From Portulaca oleracea (lineage: Eukaryota > Streptophyta > Magnoliopsida > Caryophyllales > Portulacaceae): a stretch of 64,000 nucleotides of DNA. Position numbers and translations under genes: made by a program. Below, in pieces: positions 12,801 through 24,142 of this stretch (positions are counted from its first letter, which is position 1; each line of letters begins with the position of its first letter). Where the stretch lies: positions 10,729,254-10,793,253 of the forward strand of contig CM055892.1 in the NCBI GenBank assembly GCA_029582165.1, given 5' to 3'. The notes under the pieces are model-generated. The model saw only the letters and a list, made by a program, of their open reading frames with translations, did not search any database and was not told the origin of the DNA.

Positions 12801-13620
12801 CATTATTAACTCTAGATACACAGTTCAGTTGCCACATAGCTCATTACATACACCTTAACTAGAACTCCTTCCCATAAGGGTTAACCTTTACTCGAAACTT
12901 TTCGGTCAATCATCTACCATTAACACAAAAGAGATAAAATGAAAGTCATTCAACACCTTGAAGGTGATGTTGAGGGTGTGGATTCTCCCTTAATGTATGA
13001 AAACCTCCATTAACTTCATAATGTGTGAGGAAATGCAATCCTCCGGTTCCGTCAATATCGCATGGGGGGTTTGGCATTTTGGAATCGACCATCCAACATA
13101 TCATATATCAATTTACGAATTAATAAAATAAAACAAACATTCTACCGGCGTAAGCTTGTATCATAAACTTGCCCGGATGAAACCCATACCTATATCAAGT
13201 CCTAAACAACTTTAGGTATCATAATTGATCCCAAACGTATAACATCACATCACTTTATATCTCAACATTTCTTATAAACATGCATAACATCATCATTTAC
13301 CAATCTTTTTTCAACTTATGAACTTGTAGTAAATCTTGAACATAAACTTCAACCTATACTCAACTCTTTCCCATACTCATGCATAAATCTTTATTCCCTA
13401 GATCCTTTCACACCACTATGCATATACTAGGCTTTCTCACACCCCGAATTTCCTTGTTCACTTAGAACAAAACTCAAGCATTTCTTCAAGTACCGTATGT
13501 ACTTAAATTCTAATAAATCACATGCATATAAACTCTTATCTTATTCATTATATTGTTGAATTACCTCTAATTTTATCATACACTTTTTACTCAAAGCCTA
13601 AACATATCACAAAGGTGTTT
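9801..13620 (-). other. gag/protease portion of the chromovirus, coding not recognisable
   Basis: By position this should hold gag, protease and the start of RT. I find no intact frame and no convincing motif such as CCHC or DSG. It is AT-rich, with a short AT microsatellite near 10686. Confidence 0.4.
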
Positions 13621-13625
13621 CTCCA

Positions 13626-13650
13626 ATTTTTTTTGCTCTGATAGCACAAC
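13626..13650 (-). promoter_or_regulatory. primer binding site of the chromovirus
   Basis: The minus strand reads GTTGTGCTATCAGAGC immediately after the LTR end, matching the 3' end complement of initiator-Met tRNA (TGGTATCAGAGC) with one mismatch. It fixes the orientation of the element. Confidence 0.82.
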
Positions 13651-16600
13651 TGTAACGCCCCCAGGTTACTAACCACTAGATTATGCTAAAGATATACCTA
13701 ACCCAATGATTAGCAGCGGATAAACACCTGGGAGTATTACCGCCGTCCACGAAGGTGGACAAGGCTAAGACTAAAAGCCCAACTAAACAACCAAAACATA
13801 AACCAACTTCGAACTTTTATCATCAAGACCTAACTTAACTTGAACCACCTCAAGACAACATAACACAACCCAATAATACTTATACAAGCCAAACTATCGC
13901 AAATTTCTCTTAAATCTTTCATACAGAGTCTTTAACCACCTTCAATCTCCTTAAGAAGCTCTAGGGTTTCGTCCTTCCGGGGCTTTTCCCTTCTCCTTTG
14001 CCGAGATACCTAAAACGAAAACATAAAACTTCGATAAAGTGAGTTTAACTCAGTATGTATACCCATAATAACGTAAGAGTCTTTTCATAACTCGTTTTAG
14101 TTATTTAGCGCGCGGTTCCAAAACATTAAAAAAAATAAAAAAAATGAACAAACAATAAAAGGTAGTAAAACTTACATAGCTTGACCATACTTAACCTGTA
14201 CATGAAAGTATAACTTAACCTGTACTTAAATCACAACTTAAATGAAAATACTCTTGAGTTCTTCCTCGTAAAAGTAACATACGTAACCATAACCTTGGAA
14301 ATAATATATCATTAAAAGTAATACAACATAGTTTCCAAAGAACCTAAATCACACACACATGCAAAGCCATAGCATAAACTTGACCTTAAACCCTTATAAA
14401 CCAAAACCTCTAAAAAGTTTGGCATGTAATTCATGAAGCTTTACTTTGGTTCAAAAGACTTGAGTAACTTAAGAAACTTTAAACTTGGTTATCATGTTAT
14501 TGCCCTGAAGGTCCCCTACTTGCGATCATTGGCTAAGCCTCCGTATGCGCATACCCGGACCGATCGGGAGATCGGGATGGTGGATAAATATCCTACTCGC
14601 CAGATTTTCATGGCGTGCATCTAAGGCACTAACTATAATCCCTTGGGTGCCCTAAGGCACATACATTATTTACATGGGATGCACTTTAGGCACCATAGTC
14701 ATATTTTTCCTGGTGTGCGCAAGGCACGATCAAGCATGGGGTGCTCTTCGGCACGATTACGCATGGGCGAGGCCTTTATTAAAATTTTAGAAACTTGGAA
14801 CTTAAACTTTAAAAATTGGATTCCATTAGACCCTATAACCAATCTTATTCATAACTTTGAAGATACCTCTAAAATCACTTGGATGTAAGTTACTCTTGTA
14901 ATGGATAATAACTCAGGAATTACCAGTAGTGTAAAAGTATTAACTTAACGTAAGACGTTTTAGCATAAGAGATGAGTAGTATAAGACCTTAAAGTAAATT
15001 GTTAGTTAACTTGATAATTTTATCATGATTTAAAATTCATAAAACTTGAGTAAACGTCGGACACAAATTATAAGAAATTTCATGTAGGCATGAACGATTA
15101 AAGACATATAAAACTTGGCATAAAAAGAATAAATCATGCAATTATGCATAAACATCAGGCGATATACATACCTGAAGATTTAAGAACACGCACGGGACGA
15201 GCAGGGACTTGAACAGTGGCGCAACGATCTCTTGAAGGGACTTAAAAGAAAAGAAATCATGAATTAGGTCCTAACTTAGTGAATTTTTCGGGGAATAATA
15301 ATAATTATAATATCTCGGTTTCTAAGGCGTACTCCTAAGATCATAACTCCTCGTACAAGCATCGGAACATGAGAACTAGAAACGTGGCTAAGAAGGTCAA
15401 AACTCTTGCTCCTCTAATCTGTCTAGAAAAATAAACATGTCGACCAAACTTTTTCGGGAGGCCATAACTTGGGTTATAGAATCGGTTTGGGGCCCGTAAG
15501 ATATACATGAAAAGTTCATGATTCATACTCCAACTTTCATTTTAACCACAGGTTGATTTGAGCATGGGAAAGGGTCGGATTTATGTCTAGAATAGAGTCA
15601 GTCACAAAAATACACTTTCTGGAAAACTCAGATTTTTGCCATCTATATAAAAGCTCATAACGCTCCCTCCCGATATCCTATGAATGCAAATCATACTATT
15701 CCGAAAAGCCCAGAATGTCCCCTACAACTTTTATGCTCAGACCTTAAACCATAAAAGCCTCTAACCAATCGTAAAATGAAAATTTATAAATTGACATCAG
15801 AAATTCCCAGTTTTGCGCGGCTTTACAAATTTGGCCTTAACTCCTAATATACTTATCGAAACAACGAACCGTAAAAAACCGTGTGTTAGCTAACACTTTT
15901 ATCTACTTAATTATGTCATAAAATAGCCCAGAATCACATTCCTTATTTTCTGGAAAATTCAATTTTCAACCAGATTGCAATATCACTTCACAAATTCCCT
16001 TGCATGCATGTTTAGCTCACTAATTCACCTTAATCACTTTCTAAGTCATGCCTTCCATCTAAGAACACAAATTTCCAGAATTATAATCATCAAGAAAATC
16101 CTCGTTTGAGTTCGAATTAGGTGCGGGCAAGGCAAGTTCCACATACTTTAACTCTTCCATATAAAATTGAACATGCATCCATACAAGAATTCACTCACTT
16201 CATCAATTTACTCACTTAAACCATATCTACTCACATGCATCTACCTTTTTAACTATAACTTAATCTTCCATAAGAATTTAAACTTCCTAAATCACATGCA
16301 TGTCATAATCTATCAAGACAATACCAATTAAAAACACAATAATCAATTTTTCTTCATAAACTTACCCAAGATTTCTCCCTTTGATGCTTGAATTCCTTCC
16401 CCTTTTTACTTGATGAACTCCAAAACTAATTGATTTACCTCTGAAATAACATAAAAAGTCTCCTAAAATCATATTATACCCATGATTCTCATAAGGAAAA
16501 CAAGATAAGAGAAGAGGAATTATATTACTCTTGTTAAAGGAGGAAAGAATGAGGAGGGATGATGATGGAGGTGTGGCGCGGTGGCCGAAAAGTGGCTGGA

Positions 16601-17270
16601 AAAAGCTCCGGCGGCGGCTGGCTGGTGGCGGCAGGTGCACGGCAATAGCAGCAGCAGATGGAGGAAGGTAGGGGGTCATGGTGAGAGAGGAAGCAAGGTG
16701 AGGGTTTGAGTGAATAATGTTTAAAAATGAAGATACCCACCTAATATTATTTTATATAACACACCTAATATCATAAGGCACATGAAGCTTCTCCCCCTTT
16801 CTCTTAGGTTGGCCCAACCGGCCATCATGGCCCAAAACACCCTAAATTCATCAAATTTAATTCATCCATCGTATATTTATATCTCCCTAATTTCCTAAAT
16901 TACCGAAAATCATTAAATCGTAAAAATGTTATCGGAAACCTAAATAAATATATCCAACACCTCCATAAAATAAAATTCCTCATAATTATAACCTTAAATT
17001 AATTTGAATAAAGAAGGATCCGGTACATCGATCTCGGTAAAAGAATTCATGTACGATCAGAACCATCATAAAAATTATCGGTAGCGATTTCTCAAAGAAA
17101 GAAAATAAAACTAAATCGTTGATGATCGTTGCACTGTTCAAGTCCTGCAAAACGTACATTGGGTTAGAAAAATGGAACACGCGCTTTTAATTAATCGCGA
17201 TTTATCGTTAACCTTGATTAATGACACTAATAAGTATGTATTAAGGGGTGATTTTCTTCGGGTTGTTACA
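13651..17270 (-). repeat. LTR (5' LTR in element orientation), 3620 bp
   Basis: Near-identical partner of 4026-7943. It lacks the 247 bp duplication and carries a 59 bp deletion after position 15370, where GGAACATGAGAAC joins sequences that are 59 bp apart in the other LTR. Confidence 0.95.
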
Positions 17271-17300
17271 ATTATATTCGTATTATTATTATTATTATTA

Positions 17301-17341
<41 letters not shown>
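17271..17341. repeat. (ATT)n microsatellite at the insertion site
   Basis: Begins with the target duplication ATTAT, then about twenty ATT units with one GTT interruption. The chromovirus inserted at the edge of this AT-rich tract. Confidence 0.9.
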
Positions 17342-17555
17342 ACTATATATGGTCTTACTTAACTATACAATTCTTTAAATTAAATATTTATATATCAAAA
17401 ATTTACTAATACCATATTTGCAAAGCAATTAGATAATAAAAATGTCCAACATAATATTAAAATATCTAAATACTATCTTTATAAAAATCAGAATATTTAT
17501 TTGAAATTATGGAAACTAATCATTAGAGAATCCTGTGGATTGAGTAGTGATTAGT

Positions 17556-17590
17556 GTGTAAGAAGCAGAAGCAGCAATTTGCTGCTTCTG
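17556..17590. repeat. perfect short hairpin (15 bp arms)
   Basis: AAGCAGAAGCAGCAA is followed after one base by its exact reverse complement. Around it lie GTTTGGC and AAAAAGCAC motifs in both orientations, suggesting the centre or end of an old MITE. Confidence 0.6.
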
Positions 17591-18239
17591 CTTTTAGGGC
17601 TATTTTTGGACAAAACTGTTTTTGGAAAACAATTATTAGTTTCTTAAAAAAGCACTGTTTGGCTTAGTTTGTGCTTTTTAACTCCAAAAACTAGGTCAAA
17701 CAAGCACTAAGTTGATTTGAAGAAATTTATGTCCTGGTCAACTATTGTTAACTTAATTACTACAGAAATGATGAATTTGGGTTCTGGGTTTTGCTAATTA
17801 GGGTTTTAGGGTTTTGGGATTAAGGTTAGGGGTCAATTGGGATCTAATCACTATCAAAAATTAAAAGGGTATTTCGGTCAGTTTACATAACCCATCGGAC
17901 TTTGGCCGGAAAATCACCTCCTAATTACTATTCCTAAAAGTTGGGTATCTAAAAATTAGTTTTCAGAAGTTGGGGTACCAAAAAATAGTTTCTTTAAAAG
18001 TTAGGGTACCTCTAACTAATTTATCTTCTCGACCCACCCCATAAGATCACCACTAAGTCAGTCACCATTGAAATCGTATCGGGTGCATTATTGTCCAACA
18101 CTCCTCAAAGTTCAGTGCATTATTATCCAATGTCAAAGTTTAGTGCATTATTGTCCAATACCCCAAGAGTTCAGTATATTAGCGTCCAAAAATCCAATTT
18201 TATTATATTTTTTACCACCATAATCCAAAATAAAATCTC

Positions 18240-18880
18240 ATTTTAATGATCTTTATTGCACAACTTATCCAAAGAGTGATACAATTGAATATCAACCTTC
18301 TTGGCAATCGAGGGGACAAATCGTTCAAAAACTTCATCATAGTTTGTTCGGGAGGTTCTTGAAGCTCACTCTAGATCAATAATTGCTCAAAATCGTGAAT
18401 ATACTCAATAAAACCTCTCTTGCTCAAGGGCGAAGAGTCTTCGAAGAATATCCTGCTTGTAAGTTCTCGGTAGAAACCTCTTGTTTATAAGTTTCTCCCA
18501 TGGCGCAATTTTCCTCCGACCATCCTGTGCTCGTTGTGCATTTACACTCACTAACCACAAGGAAGCCACATTCGTCAATTTCAAACTCGCCACCTTGAAT
18601 GTCTTTTCACCACTATACCTTTTTGCTTCAAAGATGCACTCCACCAATTGTACCCACTCCAAATATTTATCCTGGTCAAGGGAGCCATTAAACTCTGGAA
18701 GCTTGACCTTCACATCATGTAGGTCATCCCTTGGTGGTTGCTCGCCTCTTCCCCTTTGACGGAACATGTGAATAGAGTCAATGTCATCATCACTCGACTC
18801 AAAGTTAGGAGGAGGACAAATAGGACTAGGAGAGGATCTCTCTCTTCTCACAGGTTGAGGTCGAACCTGGAGGTGTGCAT
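18240..18880 (-). pseudogene. Ty3/gypsy gag fragment
   Basis: The minus-strand frame 18851-18405 (148 codons) gives a typical plant gypsy gag: DDLHDVKVKLPEFNGSLD, then KYLEWVQLVECIF, LKLTNVASLW, and KIAPWEKLINKRFLPRTY. Past its stop, the continuing frame (FIEYIHDFEQLL, then EPPEQTMMKFLNDL) still resembles gag, so the stop is a mutation. PR, RT and IN are absent. It belongs with the primer site and LTR at 20.8-22 kb, both on the minus strand. Confidence 0.85.
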
Positions 18881-19150
18881 CAATTTGAGCAAGTCATGTA
18901 GTAATGGAATCAAGGACATTTTCAATTTTTGAGAACCGGATCTTGTAGCTCGGATTAGGGGCCTCTTCGAGTGGGGAGCTCATAGGTGTCCTTTAACGTC
19001 GGCTTGATTCTTCTCGGTGGGGATCAATGACGTTATCCATACCAAGGAGAAGGGTAGGGGACAGATTGTGTTTGAGATTTTTTTGTGGAGCCAGGTTCTT
19101 TTGTAGTGACTATGTGTTTGGCCTAGGGATCCTTGTAGCTTTTGCACAAG
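18881..19150 (-). other. gag 5' part and leader of the same gypsy element
   Basis: Continues the gypsy element upstream of gag on the minus strand. No intact frame. It ends at the first copy of the 39 bp direct repeat. Confidence 0.45.
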
Positions 19151-20446
19151 AAAGACAATAAGGAATTTCAATTATAGGAGCAAAAACCAAGTCAACCCGA
19201 GCCAAGTTAAACCAAGTCAACCCGAGCCGAGAACTAAGTCAACCCGAGCTGAGAACCGAGGCGAAACTGAAGCCGGAAATTCCATGCCAAGATTGACGCA
19301 AAACAGGGGAATGGTACAGACTCAAAGGTTTGAAATACGTGTGCCTTCACTCTTTGGGTCATAACTCCTTCGTTGCAACTCTGATTGGTTTGAAATTTTG
19401 GGAGCTTAAAGTACACACCGAGAGCTTTCGATCGATATCTTACGGGTCTAAAACAAAGTTCGAATGAAGAAGTTATGCGCGTTTGAAGTCGGCAGGAAAA
19501 GCGCGAGCAGTGACTCGCCGAGTCGCTTCCAGGGCAACAAAGACAAAGCGGGAGCGATGGAACACTGACTCACCCGAGTCACTTATTGACTCGCCCGAGT
19601 CACCCGAAGTTCTGCGGAAATTTGTGAAGCTGATGCGCGTTTTGCTAAGTTAATTTTAGGGTTTTGGGTTTCGTTCTCCTTCTTCTATAAATACCCAATG
19701 TAATTCAGAACTAATGATCTTAGTTTTTATCTTTTAGCTTAGCTTTTATTTAATTTTTTGGAGTAGGATTAGATTAGATTTAATTGCTTTCTTCAATTGC
19801 TTTCTTTAATTGATCTTCAAGCTTTCTTTAATTGATCTTCAAGCTTTCTTTAAGTCTTCTTGCAATTGTTATTAAACTCTTCTTTCAAGTAATCTCATTG
19901 AAGTTTTACAAGCTTTCTCTCTCTCTAATCTCCATTGATGTTGATTTCAAAAGCTTTCTAGGGTTAGCCAAATCAAATCCATCTTTTAGTGGGGAGGAGG
20001 GTCAAGGAATTTCAATTCTACTTCCTAGTGAGAATTTGGGGGATCCTTGGTAATCCAATCCACAATTTCTTGTTTGTTCGGGGGAAATTGCAAAGGTAAA
20101 TTAAAGATTTGAAGTTTAGATCATCAAAGGTATAATCTCTTGTGCCTAATTTCATTATTAGTTTTATTGCTTTCTATTACATTGCTTTTTATTGCTTTCT
20201 TATTTCTTGTTCTTAATTGCTTTCATCTTTTATTGCTTCCTTGATTATTATCATGTCTAGGTTAGTTTACTGCTTAATTTACATAATTTATAGCTTTCCG
20301 CACTGAGAAAAACCCCAAACACAAACCGATTTCCCAAATCAAGCCTAACACCCATCCCTGTGGACCGACAACCCTAACTCATTAAACCACAAAAATTACA
20401 ACCGGACAAAGACAATAAGGAATTTCAATTATAGGAGCAAAAACCA
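19151..20446 (+). mobile_element. 1.2 kb LTR-like insert bounded by 39 bp direct repeats
   Basis: The same 39 bp (starting AAAGACAATAAGG, ending CAAAAACCA) occurs at 19151-19189 and 20408-20446. The 1218 bp between them looks like a plus-strand LTR. It has repeated AAGTCAACCCGAGC units, a palindrome cluster of the GACTCGCCCGAGTCAC kind at 19515-19605, a TATAAATA box at 19686, and a tail with CCCTGTGGACCGACAACCC resembling Athila/Tat LTR ends. It has no coding region. The flanking duplication is far longer than the 5 bp an LTR integrase makes. Confidence 0.6.
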
Positions 20447-20791
20447 CACCAATTCCAATCATCACACAATAACCACAACATGATCACAATCCGACAAATT
20501 CCAACTCCAATATCTTATCAAATAATGCTCAAACCAATACAATAATAATTCACACTAGGAATGGGGGTCACCAATATGATCAAACAATATTCAACAACCA
20601 ACCAACACTCCAAAGATAGCAACACAAAGGGCTATGATCAAACTCCACTAATGAGAAGAAAACTCCCACGAACATTCATCCCCAACAAAAATCAACACCC
20701 AACAATTCCAATAATTTCAACATGTTCATGAGCACCAACAATCACCAAAATCAATCAAGAACAACAAAACTTAAGCAAGAAACAACCTGGA
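20447..20791 (-). other. untranslated leader of the gypsy element
   Basis: Lies between the gag fragment and the primer site. It is very rich in CAACAA/CCAA on the plus strand and has no reading frame. Confidence 0.4.
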
Positions 20792-20804
20792 GGCTCAAAT
20801 ACCA
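20792..20804 (-). promoter_or_regulatory. primer binding site of the truncated gypsy element
   Basis: The minus strand reads TGGTATTTGAGCC, two bases away from the initiator-Met tRNA primer site TGGTATCAGAGCC, placed correctly between the leader and the LTR. Confidence 0.6.
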
Positions 20805-20805
20805 A

Positions 20806-22107
20806 TTACGACGTGGTGCCATGGCAAGTTAAGACTTGCTTGAGTATGGATGAGAGGAAGATAATAATCTTGATCATAATAATAAATCCAGCTTGGTCTT
20901 GAAAGAACTTGACATAATACCTTAAACAATATGATCTAGGATAAAGAAGAATCACCACCTAGACCTTAGTCATCCCACCATGGTTTGATAAAGGATTCAC
21001 TACCACAAACCAATAAAGGAATGACTTAATCCACCACCAAATAGTTAATTTGGATAACGAAAAAAGATTTTGAGAGAGAGTTGTTGAGTTGGTCTCAAAC
21101 ATACCATTCATTCATCAACTAAGTTAATTCTCTCTCTTTTCCAATCATCCATTTATAGGTAAGGAAATAGACTAAAACCCCAAGAGAGATTAACTTTAAA
21201 AGGGAAACTTAACCCAAGTAAATTACAACTTAGAACCAAAACTAACTTAGACATAAAGTGAGTAAAATTGGCTTAAAAACATAACTAAAAAGATTACATA
21301 GAAAAACACAAAGCTACCCTTAATTAAGACAAAGAAAACTCGAACAAGCAGGTGCATCGCGAGCATGACCAAGGGAGTCGTGACCTTGACAAGGTGCCTT
21401 CAGCAAGGGGTCAACTCCCACCGAGGTTCGTCGTCCCCGCGGGCGTGACGCCTGACATCGCGAACGTAACGTGGCGATGGGCGATTCACAACCCAATTTG
21501 TCTTTGCTGCGTCACGGTCACGATCTAGGATGTCACGGTCACGACGCTTATCCATGGAAAATGTGTCGCGATCGTGACGAGAATGTCGTGGTCGTGACAG
21601 TCGGGGACGTTCATTAATGTCGCGATTGTGATAGGCTTGTCATGCTCGTGACAAGCGTCTGACCCAAACTCCTCCAAATTTTGGCTATGGCATAGGGAAG
21701 GGGGAAAAGGGGTCACGATCGCAACCAGGAAGGTCCCACCCGTGATGTCCGACCTCCAGCTAAAGTGTCACGGTCGTGACCAGGGAGGTCATGCATGTGA
21801 CAGGGAAGATGTCCTTCACCTTTTGAGGTCCTTCACCCTTAGCACCACCACTCAAATCCCCCTTCTTTGTTATTCGTGCCGAGAGAAAAAGAGGCCTATC
21901 TAGAGGTCATCCCGGCCTATCCATTAGATGATCGTGACTGTCCTTCTTGGGCCGGGGTCGAAACAAAACTGAACCTCCAAGGCTCTCCGTGGGGCGACCA
22001 TCCAAAACGAAATAAATGAGATATGTACCCTTATAAACATGGGGAAATTGAGATATAATCCATGGAACCCAAGTATTATGGGGGGTTCATGGTTTAAACT
22101 ACCACAT
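20806..22107 (-). repeat. LTR of the truncated gypsy element (approximate limits)
   Basis: Starts next to the primer site. A TATA-like CCTATAAATGG lies on the minus strand near 21153, followed by a GA-rich leader. Upstream in element orientation is a GC-richer U3 with the palindrome cluster at 21340-21800. I could not fix the outer end; no second LTR is present in the window. Confidence 0.5.
21340..21800. repeat. cluster of GTCACGGTCGTGAC-type palindromes
   Basis: About ten degenerate copies of GTC(A/G)CG(A/G)TCGTGAC appear in both exact and broken form, for example GTCACGGTCACGA, GTCGCGATCGTGAC, GTCGTGGTCGTGACA and GTCACGGTCGTGAC. Spacing is irregular at about 20-60 bp. The stretch is clearly richer in GC than its surroundings. 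Confidence 0.75.
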
Positions 22108-22116
22108 TTTTTCATT

Positions 22117-23550
22117 GGGAAATCAGAATCTAATAAACCAACTTTTGGAGGTGCTTTGATCTAACGAACCAATCTTGAACTTTAATATTAGACGAACTGA
22201 CCTTAACACCTTATTTTTTTCAACGAACCGCCACCGAGTCCAACTAGTCGGAAATATGACGTGGCGGCGGTGCTTGCTTATGTGGAGGGTGTTTTTGCCA
22301 AAAAAAAGAAAAATATTAGAAAATATTTTTTGCTGAGTTGGATTGAATAATCCAACATTTTGATTTTTTTTAAAATTCCACATCAAACCCCCACCCTCTC
22401 TCTCTCAACCCCCCCAGGCCCCCAGCCCTGACCTTTCCATCCATCCCCCCCACCCCAACCTCTCACTTCCTCACCACTGCTACCACCACCTCCATTGCCG
22501 CCATCTCCACCGCCACAACCTCCATCTCCACATTCTCTCTCTACTTCCCCCCTTTTCTTCTCCCGACCGTTGCCCACAAACTCCCAAGTGCTTTTTCTTC
22601 TTCTTCCACTTCATCTCCCAAGTTCTTCCTTGGTCTTCTCTCTGCTGCTTCTTCTTGTTCTGCTGCTTCTTTTCTTCCACTTCCACTTCCACTTCATCTG
22701 CTGCTTCTTCTTCTTTTGCTGCTTCTTCTTCTTCCACTTCATCTCCCAAGTGCTGCCTTGGTCTTCTCTTTCCAATTCACGCTAATTTCGTCCAAATTTT
22801 CTTTTATTTGAGCTTGAGAGAGAGATCGACAATCCCTAGATTCTAGATACGTTCGAGGTTTTCTTTGATTCTTTGCTCCCTGAATTGCTTGTAATTTGAA
22901 CCTGCTTCAACAACGGGTTTGGGTTCGAGTTGTTTCTTCATTGGTTGGGCTGATTTGGGGAGGGGTAGAAGGGGTGGAGGAGGAGATGTTTCTGATTTGG
23001 TGGGAGCCATGGATTTGAGATGAGTGACCGCCATTGTTGGGCAGCTTCTTGTTCTACCAAGATTGTGGGCAACGGTTGGGAGAAGAAGAGGGGGGAAGTG
23101 GAGAGAGAGTGTGGAGGTGGAGGTTGTGGCGGTGGAGATGGCGGCAGTGGAGGTAGTGGTGGCAGTGGTGAGGAAGTGAGAGGTTGGGGTGAGGGGGATG
23201 GATGGACGGGTCGGGCCTAAGGGCCTGGGGGGTTTGAGAGAGAGAAAGATAGAGAGAGAGAGAGGGGGTGGGGGTTTGAGGTGGAATTTTAAAAAAAAAT
23301 AAAAAATGTTGGATTATTCAATCCAACTCAACAAAAAATATTTTCCAATTTTTTCCCCTTTTTTTTGGCTAAAACATCCTCCACATAAGCAAGCACCGTC
23401 GCCACGTCATATTTCCGACAAGTTGGACTCGGTGGCGGTTCGTTGAAAAAAATAAGGTGTTAAAGGTCAGTTCGTCTAATATTAAAGTTCAAGGTTGGTT
23501 TGTTAGATCAAAACATCCCCAAATGTCGGTTTATTAAATTCCAATTTCCC
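22117..23550. mobile_element. non-autonomous Mutator-like element with long TIRs, 1434 bp
   Basis: Both ends begin GGGAAAT and are flanked by the perfect 9 bp duplication TTTTTCATT (22108-22116 and 23551-23559). The arms match as inverted repeats for roughly 460-490 bp each, including GACGTGGCGGCGGTGC near 22260 and a CCACC/TCT-rich stretch. The unique middle is about 450 bp. Long open frames here (proline, leucine or glycine rich) come from low-complexity arms and are not genes. Termini resemble those of the element at 57984-60348. Confidence 0.9.
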
Positions 23551-23559
23551 TTTTTCATT

Positions 23560-24109
23560 CTACCACTATGTTTGTTTTTTTCCAAACTATCTCCCATTCT
23601 ATTATTTTGGACCTTAATTATGACCAAGCAACTTGATGACCTTCATTAAGGTAATACTTATTTTTATCTTTATTTCTTTTTCATTAACTTGTAAAGTATT
23701 ATTTATAGTTTGTTTCCAAATTAAATATCAAATTTTAATGTGCTAAAACATTTCAAAATACTTTAAAATTTAAAAGTTTAGGTTGTTACATGCGTGAAAA
23801 TTGAAGAAAATCAATGATTTGAGATTCTTTTTGGACTATTTATGATATAAAAATTTGCAATCTAATTTACCAACAATGATAACTATTACTTACATAAGAA
23901 ACAAAAAAAAATTTAATGGGAAAAAATAAGCATAACCTGCTTTGAAGACCATCTAATCTAATTGATTGGCAGTAGTTTAGGCCCAAAATGATAAAGTGGT
24001 ACAAAAATAAAACAAAGTGGTAGAATGGAAAAGAATTGAAAGCTTAATTGTAGTTAAGCGATGAATCATATTAAGAGTGCTTGAGTTTGCAATTGCGCGC
24101 GCACGCACG

Positions 24110-24142
<33 letters not shown>

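Larger units (their letters stand above)
4026..17270 (-). mobile_element. Ty3/gypsy chromovirus (Tekay/Del-like), full length but coding-dead
   Basis: Two long direct repeats, 4026-7943 and 13651-17270, start TGTAAC and end GTTACA. The 5 bp target duplication ATTAT flanks the whole element (4021-4025 and 17271-17275). Orientation is minus: beside the right LTR the reverse strand reads TGCTATCAGAGC (initiator-Met tRNA primer site, one mismatch), and beside the left LTR it reads the purine tract AAGGGGAGTAAGA. Minus-strand remnants of pol are recognisable (RT near 9.4 kb, integrase tail near 8.2 kb) but full of stops and shifts; no ORF exceeds about 105 codons. The LTRs are nearly identical apart from two structural changes, so the insertion is fairly young although its coding region is decayed. 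Confidence 0.95.
2890..18022. mobile_element. fold-back MITE-like element with long TIRs, split by the gypsy insertion
   Basis: A second inverted pair lies just inside the outer TIRs: 2890-3010 and 17890-18022. Both arms read AGAGGTACCCTAACTTTT, then GGTACC and TTTTCGGCC motifs. The same arm type forms the compact palindromic element at 57328-57675, so this is a family. The present copy carries extra internal sequence and the 13.2 kb retrotransposon. No clear target duplication was found. Confidence 0.6.
2521..18195. mobile_element. outer TIR DNA transposon, split by nested insertions
   Basis: Positions 2521 to about 2675 and about 18040 to 18195 are inverted copies of each other. Both begin GGATTTTT, continue with GCTAATATACTGAAC, and then carry three degenerate units of the kind ACAATAATRCAC. 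The right arm read in reverse matches the left one over about 150 bp. After removing the nested elements the original would be a little over 2 kb. I could not find a clean target site duplication, so the superfamily is open; the long TIRs suggest a Mutator-like or fold-back element. Confidence 0.65.

Noticed and set aside
21340..21800. Possible CRISPR-like array
   Set aside because: The repeats are degenerate dyads with irregular spacing in plant LTR DNA; no Cas genes, and the setting is eukaryotic.
22383..23220. Open frames rich in Pro, Leu, Gly or Glu on both strands
   Set aside because: They are translations of GA/CT- and CCACC-rich low-complexity arms of the MULE.
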